Origin: CADEED01 sp041395625
GTDB taxonomy: Bacteria > Pseudomonadota > Gammaproteobacteria > Steroidobacterales > Steroidobacteraceae
Direction: 5' to 3'
DNA: 64,000 bases
Assembly: GCA_041395625.1 (NCBI GenBank)
Contig: JAWLAE010000002.1
Location: 248,001 to 312,000 of the forward strand
Part shown: piece after piece, positions 8,532-15,965 of the stretch
Layout: each line of letters begins with the position of its first letter
Numbering within the stretch: the first letter of the stretch is position 1
Made by a program: the position numbers and the translations under genes
The notes under the pieces: generated by a model
Told to the model about the DNA's origin: nothing
What the model saw: the letters and a program-made list of their open reading frames with translations, nothing else
Databases searched by the model: none

Positions 8532-9690
8532 TGCCTGTGGATGCCGACTTGGCGGGCTCCTCTAACCAACGGCGCCAGCGCGTGATATCGCCATCGCTGA
8601 TCGCCAAGCCGACCTGATGCACCGACTGCAGCTCGCCGCCGCTGGCATCGGCTCGTTCGTTGGAACCGATGTAGTACAGGCGCAGCGAGCCGTCTGCCAT
8701 CGGCACGACCCACGGACACCCGAGCCGATAGTCCCAGCGGCCGGATCCCGATGGCGACTGCGCGACGATCGTGCCGCCCGTGTCCGCGCCGTCCAGTCGT
8801 TGCCACTCAATGCCGTCAGCCGAAACTGCGACACCCAATTGTCGACCAACGACGAAGCCCTGGCCAATGTCCTGCACGCCTTCGTAGAACATCACCCAGC
8901 GGCCATCGTGGCGAATGACTTGCCGCGTGGCCACACCACGATCGTCGAATCGGCCGTTCGGGCCCGGCCCCATGATCGGGCCGCGTTTGCGCCAGATGAG
9001 TCCGTCAGCCGACTCCGCCAAAGCCACGACGTAGTCGCCCTGCGTAGTGAGCGTGTGGTAGTAAAGTCGCCAGCTACCGTCCTCGAGCCGCAGCATCTGC
9101 GGCCAGGAAGCCATGATCGCGTCGAACTCACCTGGCGCACCGGCGGCCAGCATTGCGCCTTGGTAGGGCCCTTCCAGTCGCGTCCAGTGGAGCCCGTCGC
9201 CCGAGATCGCGATGCCCGGCAATATGGGAAAGCCTTTCCGACCACCGGCGGGAGCGACACTGCTGCCGCCCAGGTACCACATCCAATACAGGCCGTCACG
9301 GCGTTGAATATCGCTGATGCCGACATGCCCCGAATCGAATCGCGCGGGATCCGGGTGCGGTTCGAATACGGCCCCCATCGTGAGTGGGCCGCGCACACGT
9401 CGCCAATGTATGCCGTCCACTGACTCGGCAACACCCACGCGTCCGGTCGGCAAAATTATGTTGCGGTCGAACGCCGCATCGCGGCCGTAGTACCACATGC
9501 GCCAGCTACCATCCGTCTCACGCAACACGCGCGGACAGGAAACGCGCTCCGAATCCCACCAGCCTGCGGGGCCAGGACCTAGGACAAGCCCGGCGTCTTT
9601 GGCGTGACGCGGCGCACTCTCTGCTACGACAGAGCTAACGACCCAGGCACACGCCAGGATGGCCGTGCCCGCTACCGCGAAGTTGCTCAC
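8521..9690 (-). CDS. Secreted five-bladed beta-propeller protein (glycosidase clan GH43/GH32-like)
   Basis: 389 aa from GTG 9690 with an N-terminal signal peptide (cleavage likely after VVAESA, about residue 25). The chain shows repeated blades with a W-x-M/L-[YW]-[YF]-x-G pattern: GSWRMWYYG, GLYWMWYLGG, GSWRLYYH, GRWVMFYEG, GSLRLYYIG, each followed by GVAES.DG..W or AISGDGLHW. This is the pattern of arabinanase/levansucrase/invertase-type five-bladed propellers; an inferred catalytic Asp cannot be assigned. A role in periplasmic or secreted carbohydrate binding or hydrolysis is likely but unproven. It converges on the alpha/beta protein with 11 bp overlap, and no terminator is visible. Confidence 0.7.
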   Translation of the reverse strand: MSNFAVAGTAILACAWVVSSVVAESAPRHAKDAGLVLGPGPAGWWDSERVSCPRVLRETDGSWRMWYYGRDAAFDRNIILPTGRVGVAESVDGIHWRRVRGPLTMGAVFEPHPDPARFDSGHVGISDIQRRDGLYWMWYLGGSSVAPAGGRKGFPILPGIAISGDGLHWTRLEGPYQGAMLAAGAPGEFDAIMASWPQMLRLEDGSWRLYYHTLTTQGDYVVALAESADGLIWRKRGPIMGPGPNGRFDDRGVATRQVIRHDGRWVMFYEGVQDIGQGFVVGRQLGVAVSADGIEWQRLDGADTGGTIVAQSPSGSGRWDYRLGCPWVVPMADGSLRLYYIGSNERADASGGELQSVHQVGLAISDGDITRWRRWLEEPAKSASTGTND

Positions 9691-9712
9691 GGCGTGTTGC
9701 TGGCCGAGCTGA

Positions 9713-10213
9713 TCAACGTCGGAACAGCCCGATCAATTGCGCCTTCTCCAGCGTGTTCATGCCTAGTTGGAACCCAACGATCGCGCAAGACGTATCAGCG
9801 GTCACCTGCAGTTCTTTGGCGCCTACGGCAAAGACGGTAAAAATGTAGCGGTGAACGTTGGCGCCAGGCGGCGGGCACGGGCCGCCATATCCTGGCTTGC
9901 CGAAATCCGTGCGGACCTGCAATGCGCCCGCCGGAAGTTTGCCGCCCGCGGGATTGCCCGCTCCCAGCGCTAGCGAGGTCACATTCGCCGGAATATTGAC
10001 CACGACCCAGTGCCAAAAGCCACTGCCCGTCGGTGCGTCCGGATCGTAACAAGTGACAGCATAGCTGGCAGTGCCGACCGGTGCGCCGCTCCAACTGAGC
10101 TGCGGCGACTTGTTGCCACCATCGCAGCCGAAACCGAAATCCTTGGCCAGTACATGCTCCATCTTGAGCAGCTCGCCGTCCTGAAAACTCTCGCTTGTCA
10201 GTTTCAACGCCAT
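9713..10213 (-). CDS. YbhB/YbcL family PEBP (Raf-kinase-inhibitor-like) protein
   Basis: 166 aa from ATG 10213, chosen because GGAGA lies seven bases upstream; an in-frame ATG at 10249 adds 12 unconserved residues. PEBP hallmarks are all present: YDPDAPTGSGFWHWVV (ligand-site D-P-D and H-W) and GKPGYGGPCPPPGANVHRY (G-P-C-P-P plus H-R-Y). Bacterial PEBP proteins bind anionic small ligands; physiological roles are mostly unknown. No signal peptide, so cytoplasmic. It is downstream of the GMC gene on the same strand, 93 bp away. Confidence 0.92.
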   Translation of the reverse strand: MALKLTSESFQDGELLKMEHVLAKDFGFGCDGGNKSPQLSWSGAPVGTASYAVTCYDPDAPTGSGFWHWVVVNIPANVTSLALGAGNPAGGKLPAGALQVRTDFGKPGYGGPCPPPGANVHRYIFTVFAVGAKELQVTADTSCAIVGFQLGMNTLEKAQLIGLFRR

Positions 10214-10306
10214 CAGTCGATCTCCAGCCGTGAGCAATTGGGTGAACAATGCCAGAATATCGCAAGATTGGCACCCGGCAACAGCCGGCTCTGCCGGCGC
10301 ACCGCG

Positions 10307-11932
10307 CTAGCGCGCCGCGCGTATGATCAAGTCGGCCGCGCGCTCAGCGATGGCCAGCACAGCAGCGTGCGGCATCGCATTCGGAATGAGGGGCATCACC
10401 GAAGCATCGATCACGCGCAGATTCTCCACGCCGCGCACGCGAAGCGACGAATCCACCACGGCTTGCTCGCTCGAGCCCATCGCGCAAGTGCCGACCGGGT
10501 GAAAAAACGTGTTGACCGAGTCGCGCACGAATCGCTCTCGGTCAGCCGCGCTGCGCCAGCGTGGGCCCGGATAAATCTCGGCGCGGCGCCATGCCTTGAG
10601 CGCCGGGCGCGCGCCGATGTCCCGTGCGACCTCGTAACCCCGCAACAGAGTCGCAACCTCTGCGTCGACCGACAAATAGTTAGGATCGATCAGCGGCGAC
10701 GCCAGCGGATCACGGCTCCGAAGTGCAACTGAGCCGCGACTACGAGGCTGCATGAGGCAAGGCAGGATGGTGTAAGCGTTGCCGGGCGGTGGCGGGAATG
10801 CAGCCGATGCGAATGGCACCGTGACGCACATCAGCAGCACATCCGGCGCGTCGATCTGTGGCGCGATGCGCAGGAAATGCATCGCCTCACCATGTTGGTA
10901 ATGAGACAGAGGTATCGACTGAACACATTCATAGACAACCCCAGCGCCTAACAGATGGTCTTGCAAGTTCTGGCCGACACCCGGCAACGCACTGCGTATG
11001 GCTATGTCATGTCGCGCCAGCGCATCGGGTGGCCCGATTCCAGCCAGCAGTAACAACTTCGGTGATTCGATGCTACCGGCCGTCAACAGTACTTCGGCAG
11101 CCGCACGGACCGTTTGTCGCTTGCCATCGTGCAGGTACTCCACGCCAGTGCAGCGGGTGCCAGCGAACAACAGTTGTGTGACGCTCGCGTTGATCAACAC
11201 CGTCGGTGGATTGCGGCTCGCTAGCGCCGGCTGCAAGTAGCACCCGGCGGCGCTTTGTCGCCGGCCAGCGCGTATCGCAAGGTGATTCCAGGCCGGCCCC
11301 TCCATGCTGGCCCCATTCAGATCGTCGGTCGGTGCGTAGCCGGCCGCGATACCCGCAGCGATGAAATCACGGGCGACGGGACTGCGGCGCGCGCCCGTCG
11401 GTACATCGATGAACACCGGACCTTCGCCACCGTGATACTCGGACGCTCCGCCAGCGAAAGTCTCCTGGCGCTTGAAATACGGCAGAAGTTCCGGGTAGCT
11501 CCAGCCCTTGGCTCCGCCACGCACCCACTCAGCGAACACGCTGGGATGGCCCCGCTGGTGGCCCATCGCATTGATGCTGCTGGAACCGCCCAGCACCTTG
11601 CCGCGCGCCCAAGCATGAATGCGATCGCCAGTCCCCGCCTGCGCGACCGTCCGGTATTGCCAGTCGACGGTCGTACCCTGGAGTCCGGGCCACGCCAACG
11701 GATCATGGATTTCCGGCGCCGCATCTGGTCCACCGGCCTCCAGCACCAGAACCCGAGCGCCGCCCTCGGTCAAACGACGTGCGAGGACGCAGCCTGCGGA
11801 GCCCGCGCCGACGATCAGGTAGTCGAAGTGGTTAGTGCTCGACCCTGCCGACCGCGATGACTGGGCGCGGACCAGCGGCATTAGCGCTCCGGCGAGCGCA
11901 CCAGCGACAATCATTTCACGGCGACCGATCAT
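10307..11932 (-). CDS. GMC-family FAD oxidoreductase (choline dehydrogenase-like) with Tat-like N-terminus
   Basis: 541 aa. The Rossmann FAD motif is FDYLIVGAGSAGCVLARRL (about 36-54), with the GMC signature GKVLGGSSSINAMGHQRG and the C-terminal active site NTFFHPVGTCAMGS plus IPNAMPHAAVLAIAERAAD. GMC enzymes oxidise alcohols using FAD and a catalytic His. The N-terminus MIGRREMIVAGALAGALMP resembles a Tat signal, suggesting periplasmic export folded with FAD. Its ATG overlaps the mgtE stop by 4 nt, a tight coupling with a Mg channel that is functionally unexpected. The stop codon sits in a 12-bp palindrome (10303-10314) and an adjacent GCCGGC/GCCGGC hairpin (10284-10298) without a T-run. Confidence 0.9.
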   Translation of the reverse strand: MIGRREMIVAGALAGALMPLVRAQSSRSAGSSTNHFDYLIVGAGSAGCVLARRLTEGGARVLVLEAGGPDAAPEIHDPLAWPGLQGTTVDWQYRTVAQAGTGDRIHAWARGKVLGGSSSINAMGHQRGHPSVFAEWVRGGAKGWSYPELLPYFKRQETFAGGASEYHGGEGPVFIDVPTGARRSPVARDFIAAGIAAGYAPTDDLNGASMEGPAWNHLAIRAGRRQSAAGCYLQPALASRNPPTVLINASVTQLLFAGTRCTGVEYLHDGKRQTVRAAAEVLLTAGSIESPKLLLLAGIGPPDALARHDIAIRSALPGVGQNLQDHLLGAGVVYECVQSIPLSHYQHGEAMHFLRIAPQIDAPDVLLMCVTVPFASAAFPPPPGNAYTILPCLMQPRSRGSVALRSRDPLASPLIDPNYLSVDAEVATLLRGYEVARDIGARPALKAWRRAEIYPGPRWRSAADRERFVRDSVNTFFHPVGTCAMGSSEQAVVDSSLRVRGVENLRVIDASVMPLIPNAMPHAAVLAIAERAADLIIRAAR

Positions 11933-13242
11933 GCCGCCAAGGAAGACGCGAGCAGCGTCGCAATACCAAGGAACGAAAAGAAGCCAACGACATCTGTCAC
12001 GGTAGTCAGGATTATCGACGAGGCCGTGGCCGGGTCTTGACCAAATCGCCGCAGAAGTATCGGCACCAACGCTCCGGCCAGACCAGCCGCCACCATCGAA
12101 ATGACCATGGCGAATACGATCACGAGCACGAGTCCCATCGAGCGGCTCCAGATATACACCCCGAGAGCGGTTGTCGCGGCCACCGCCAGCCCATTTACGA
12201 GCCCCACCATGGCTTCCTTGCCGACGATTTGCGGCCAGTGGCGCAGACTAACCTCGCGCAGGACGAGGCCGCGCATGGTCACAGCCAGAGCCTGCGCGCC
12301 GGAATTGCCGGACTGCCCGGCGACGACTGGCAACAGCACCGCCAGCGCGGTGAACTTTGCAATGATACCCTCGAACATCCCGACCACGGCTGCCGCCAAG
12401 AATGCGGTCAACAAATTGATCTGCAGCCATGGCAGTCGCTTGCGCACGGCGAACAGGGTCGGTGAGAGCGCGCGCTCATCGGCGCTGGCACCGACCATCG
12501 TCTGCAGGTCGATACTGGTCTCCTCCTGGATAGCGCTCATCAACTCTGCCTGACGAATAACTCCTACATAGCGGCCGGCCTGACTAACGACCGGCAGGAC
12601 GCTGAGCGGGTGCGTGTGCAGTATCTCCACCACGTCTTCGCGCGGATCGAGATCCGTTGCTGCCGCGATCACGCCGCGGAGAATCGTGCGTAGGGGCTGC
12701 TCCGGCGCTGTCAGCGCGAGGTCTTCTGCTTCGACTCGGCCGGTCAGTCGTCCCTGCTCATCCACGACGAACAATTCGCGCAGTCCCCGACGGCGAATGC
12801 TGCGCAGCCTTTCGATTGCCTCCGCGACTGTCATGTCCGCTCGCAATGGCCCTACCCGTGGATCCATCAGCCTGCCAGCGGTACCATCCGGATAGGCCAT
12901 CAGCTGGCGCAGCTCTTGGGTCACTTGTTGGTCGAGTGATGCAAGCCACGCTTCGCGCGCCTGGGGATCGAATTGCAACAACGCCGCGACACTCGCAAGC
13001 GGATCCGATTCCGCCAACACCCTTGAAGCAAGTTCGCGCGGCATCTCTTCGAGCACGGCGTTTGCCACATCTGGCGCGAGGACTTCCCACACGCGCACGA
13101 TTGCACGCTCGGCCTGCGGAGCCAGCATCTGTGCCGCCTCCTGTAACGGCATCGACTCGAGCTCGCGCGCCGCCTCACGTGGAAAATCGAACAAGTACCG
13201 CTCGTTCAGCGCGGCAACTACCTGCGCCGTTTCAGTGCTCAC
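11929..13242 (-). CDS. mgtE: MgtE Mg2+ transporter/channel
   Basis: 437 aa from GTG 13242. Domain order: N-terminal superhelical domain (about 1-125, ending LMAYPDGTAGRLMDP), two CBS repeats (about 125-245; RGLRELFVVDEQGRLTG and HPLSVLPVVSQAGRYVGVI), then five transmembrane helices (about 265-437) with the pore signature VVAGQSGNSGAQAL. MgtE dimers conduct Mg2+ and are gated shut when Mg2+ fills the N/CBS domains. It overlaps the soluble paralogue upstream by 11 nt and the GMC gene downstream by 4 nt. Full-length and apparently functional. Confidence 0.96.
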   Translation of the reverse strand: MSTETAQVVAALNERYLFDFPREAARELESMPLQEAAQMLAPQAERAIVRVWEVLAPDVANAVLEEMPRELASRVLAESDPLASVAALLQFDPQAREAWLASLDQQVTQELRQLMAYPDGTAGRLMDPRVGPLRADMTVAEAIERLRSIRRRGLRELFVVDEQGRLTGRVEAEDLALTAPEQPLRTILRGVIAAATDLDPREDVVEILHTHPLSVLPVVSQAGRYVGVIRQAELMSAIQEETSIDLQTMVGASADERALSPTLFAVRKRLPWLQINLLTAFLAAAVVGMFEGIIAKFTALAVLLPVVAGQSGNSGAQALAVTMRGLVLREVSLRHWPQIVGKEAMVGLVNGLAVAATTALGVYIWSRSMGLVLVIVFAMVISMVAAGLAGALVPILLRRFGQDPATASSIILTTVTDVVGFFSFLGIATLLASSLAA

Positions 13243-14086
13243 TACGTTCCCCAGCCACCGGCCTGATCGTGGGCAACGTGGCAGTCAGGGTCTCAATGAT
13301 GCCAGACAGACTTTGCCAGTAGCTGCCAGCGAGTACACTTACTAGTGTCTCGGCCGCGTCGTCGTCGCGCGCCAGCCGACGAGCCCGCGCGAGGGCGCGA
13401 ATCAGCGCATCGCGCGTCAAAACGCCAAGCAGCCGATCACCTCGCTCGACTACGGGCAGCGCAGACCCTCCTTGCCACCCAGGATGCGCCAGTGCGCCCG
13501 CGAGTGGCATCCTTGCCGGCAACACAGCGGGTGCTGCCAGCAGCAATGACCCGACAGCAGTCGACTCAGAGGCGCGCAGCACCGAATCCAGACGAACCCA
13601 GCCCAGCAATCGGCGCTCGGTATCGACAACGAATACTTCGTCCACCGCCGCATCCAGATTGCGGACTTTTTCCAGCAGATCACCAACGAGTGTCACGGCG
13701 AGCACCGCTACTACATTGGGATTGACGCATGCGCCAACAGAGTCGTCGGGATATCCCAGCAGCAGTCTGGTTGCGAACGCCGTTGCCGCCGGCAGCTGCG
13801 CGAGCAGCTGCACGCGCAATGGTTCGTCCACATGTCGCAAGATGACCACGGACGGCTGCTGCCCCAACTTCTCGATGAGAGCCGCCGCTCGTTCGATCGG
13901 TAGTGCGCTCAATACCGCAGCGGCGGCGCGCGGCTGCAGCTCTGCGAGCACGGGGCCGCCGACGCGCACCGGCACGGCCGCAAACAGTTCTGCCAGTGTC
14001 GCCGGCGCGGCGGACTCGAGAACCTGAGCGGCTTCCGCTGCATGGGATCGCATGAAGGCGATGGTCAATGCCTGTGTGTTACTCAT
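13232..14086 (-). CDS. Soluble MgtE-N plus CBS-pair protein (MgtE paralogue without the pore)
   Basis: 284 aa. The N-terminal repeats (AELFAAVPVRVGGPVLAEL, AAAVLSALPIERAAALIEKL) match the MgtE superhelical domain, and LLLGYPDDSVGACVNPNV aligns with the GTAGRLMDP boundary before a CBS pair (DEVFVVDTERRLLGWVRL; SALPVVERGDRLLGVLTRDAL). It ends where MgtE would begin its membrane helices; no hydrophobic span follows. A natural reading is a cytosolic regulatory subunit that could hetero-associate with the MgtE encoded immediately downstream. It overlaps the mscS-like gene by 8 nt. The catalytic role is none; Mg2+ or nucleotide sensing is inferred. Confidence 0.8.
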   Translation of the reverse strand: MSNTQALTIAFMRSHAAEAAQVLESAAPATLAELFAAVPVRVGGPVLAELQPRAAAAVLSALPIERAAALIEKLGQQPSVVILRHVDEPLRVQLLAQLPAATAFATRLLLGYPDDSVGACVNPNVVAVLAVTLVGDLLEKVRNLDAAVDEVFVVDTERRLLGWVRLDSVLRASESTAVGSLLLAAPAVLPARMPLAGALAHPGWQGGSALPVVERGDRLLGVLTRDALIRALARARRLARDDDAAETLVSVLAGSYWQSLSGIIETLTATLPTIRPVAGERSEH

Positions 14087-14903
14087 GATCTGCGCCTGTG
14101 ACGAGTGTCATCGGTTCGTCGTTGAACACGCGCGCCGGAATGACCACGCGCCCGTCGGCAGTATCAAGCACCAGTGACGTCGCTGTGAGATCGAGGATTC
14201 GACCCTCGAAGCCAGCGACACGCACTGTCTCGCCGATCCGGAACGCCTGGCGCAGATAGTGGGACCCGATGAGGTTCGCTACGTAGCCACGGGCTCCCAA
14301 ACTAACCGCGAGCGCAACCCCGCCCAACACCGTGGCAAGCACGATGACGACGAGCACCGCGAGCCAAGTGACACGTATGCCGACCTGGTCTGCCCCAACC
14401 AGCAGCGCAGCAATGAGCGTGGCGCCCTGCGCCAGTCGAGCTAGAGCCGCGCGCTGCGGCGCCTCGAGTCGTTTGGCCGCCGAATGCACGAGATCGCCAA
14501 CAAAACGCGCCAACAGAAAACCGGCCGCCGCAATAAGGAGGCCCGCGGCGAGCGTTGGCAAGTACTGCAGCAACCTCGCCAGCCACTCGGTAAAAGTGAC
14601 CAAGCCAAGTACGTGCGTTGCAGCAGTGATGAAGAACAACATCACCGCCCAAAACACCAGCGTGCTAAACGCACCGGCCGAGCGCCGCACGCCTTCTCTT
14701 GCGGGGCTGCCCGTGGCGCGCTCGACCAACGTCTCGACAACCTGGAAGCTTCGACCTGCCAGTGCGCGCATCAGCCTCGCGACCAGCCATCCCACTAGCA
14801 GGAGCAGTATCGCACCGATGACGGCCGGAACATGTTCCAGCACTGTCGCCAGGAGGCTGCGCGCGGTGCTCATGATGGACTCGCCCAAACTCATGTCGTC
14901 CAT
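14079..14903 (-). CDS. MscS-superfamily mechanosensitive channel-like membrane protein
   Basis: 274 aa from ATG 14903, selected because GGGGGAA lies nine bases upstream; an in-frame ATG at 14921 lacks a site. There are about four hydrophobic helices (VPAVIGAILLLLVGWLVARL near the start, then ALVFWAV-like, LPTLAAGLLIAAAGFLLARF, LAVLVVIVLATVLGGVALAV) followed by the MscS beta domain (FRIGETVRVAGFEGRILDLT, VIPARVFNDEP). It resembles the TM-helix-repeat CmpX-type branch. It heads the four-gene minus-strand unit ending with the GMC oxidoreductase, implying an osmotic or Mg2+ homeostasis theme for the first three genes. Confidence 0.85.
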   Translation of the reverse strand: MDDMSLGESIMSTARSLLATVLEHVPAVIGAILLLLVGWLVARLMRALAGRSFQVVETLVERATGSPAREGVRRSAGAFSTLVFWAVMLFFITAATHVLGLVTFTEWLARLLQYLPTLAAGLLIAAAGFLLARFVGDLVHSAAKRLEAPQRAALARLAQGATLIAALLVGADQVGIRVTWLAVLVVIVLATVLGGVALAVSLGARGYVANLIGSHYLRQAFRIGETVRVAGFEGRILDLTATSLVLDTADGRVVIPARVFNDEPMTLVTGADHE

Positions 14904-14983
14904 GGAATCATTCCCCCGCATACGTCGCTTGAGCGATCCGGATCACTGCGCGGTATCGTCGGCCGCTCTACCGCCACCCTTGC

Positions 14984-15058
14984 AACAAGTTGTTAGTTAT
15001 TTGCGCTTCAATTAACTACCATTATAGCGTATAATGGAGCAGCCGCGAAGTTCGCGGC
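14984..15058. promoter_or_regulatory. Palindrome-rich divergent promoter between mscS-like gene and nitrilase operon
   Basis: An AT-rich island in GC-rich DNA holds three perfect odd-centred inverted repeats: AACAA-G-TTGTT (14984-14994), CATTATA-GCG-TATAATG (15020-15036) and GCCGCGAA-G-TTCGCGGC (15042-15058). The middle one contains TATAAT on both strands (plus 15030-15035; minus 15026-15021), so it can serve as -10 for both directions and as an operator. The third begins about where the plus transcript would start. An ATG inside the -10 (15034) cannot be the translated start of that transcript. Confidence 0.6.
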
Positions 15059-15078
15059 GCACAAGACGAAAGACCCTT

Positions 15079-15939
15079 ATGGTGCCGTTCTCGATTGCAG
15101 GCGTGCAAATGCACGTACCTGCGCTGCGTTCAAATCTCGATGCCGTTGTGCACCGCCTCGACATAGTGGTGGCACGTTTTCCGTGGGTCAACATGGTGTT
15201 GTTCAGCGAGCTGGCGCTGTGCGGCCCGGTCCATAGTCAGCCAGTCGCATTGCCGGGCCCCGAAGAGCAGACATTGCAACGGGCCGCTGCCAAACACGGC
15301 ATATGGCTCATACCGGGATCGATTTTCGAGCTCGCGACAGACGGCCTGATCTACAACACCGCACCGGTCATTGCGCCGGACGGCAGCGTCGTCGCTCGGT
15401 ACCGCAAAATGGTGCCGTTCCGGCCGTACGAGACGGGCGTAACCGCTGGCAGCGATTTCTGTGTCTTCGACGTGCCTTCCGTCGGGCGTTTCGGTCTGTC
15501 GATTTGTTACGATATGTGGTTACCGGAGACATCGCGTTCACTGACCGCGATGGGCGCGGAAGTTCTGTTGCATCCTGTGCTAACAGGTACGATCGATCGC
15601 TCCGTTGAGCTGGCGATCGCGCAAGCGACCGCAGCGCAGTTTCAGTGTTACGTTTTCGATATCAATGGCCTGGGCCCGGGTGGCTTTGGTCGCTCGCTGG
15701 TCGTGGACCCATCGGGCACAGTTCTTCACCAGGCCGGCGGCGGCGACGAGACGATCCCGATAGAGATCGATCTCGAATTGGTGCGTCGGCGGCGGATCCG
15801 GGGTATTCATGGCGGCCTCGGTCAACCACTGAAGAGCTTTCGTGATCGCGAGTTCGAATTGCCCGTTTACGATCGCTCAAGTGATACGGCGGCCTATCTC
15901 AATACGCTCGGCGCGCTGGAAATGCCGGGCCAATCCTAG
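15079..15939 (+). CDS. Carbon-nitrogen hydrolase (nitrilase superfamily amidase)
   Basis: 286 aa from ATG 15079; the longer ATG at 15034 lies inside the -10 box and is rejected. The E-K-C triad is intact: Glu44 (LFSELAL), Lys110 (RYRKMVPF), Cys143 (LSICYDMWLPE). Nitrilase-fold enzymes hydrolyse amides, carbamoyls or nitriles; N-carbamoylputrescine amidohydrolase is a well-known polyamine relative. Here it is the first gene of a run with a PLP basic-amino-acid decarboxylase, ATP-grasp ligase and C45 enzyme (gap 26 bp), which makes an amide of a decarboxylated amino acid a reasonable substrate (inference). Expression is probably controlled by the palindromes upstream. Confidence 0.88.
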   Translation: MVPFSIAGVQMHVPALRSNLDAVVHRLDIVVARFPWVNMVLFSELALCGPVHSQPVALPGPEEQTLQRAAAKHGIWLIPGSIFELATDGLIYNTAPVIAPDGSVVARYRKMVPFRPYETGVTAGSDFCVFDVPSVGRFGLSICYDMWLPETSRSLTAMGAEVLLHPVLTGTIDRSVELAIAQATAAQFQCYVFDINGLGPGGFGRSLVVDPSGTVLHQAGGGDETIPIEIDLELVRRRRIRGIHGGLGQPLKSFRDREFELPVYDRSSDTAAYLNTLGALEMPGQS

Positions 15940-15965
15940 AAGCTGCGCGCCCCAGGAATGCCTTC

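Noticed and set aside
10284..10314. GCCGGC hairpin and CGCGCTAGCGCG palindrome as terminator of the GMC gene
   Set aside because: No T-run follows on the minus strand and the second palindrome contains the stop codon; not enough to call.
15034..15078. Longer start for the first nitrilase at ATG 15034
   Set aside because: This ATG is part of the TATAAT box, so it would lie upstream of the transcript start.
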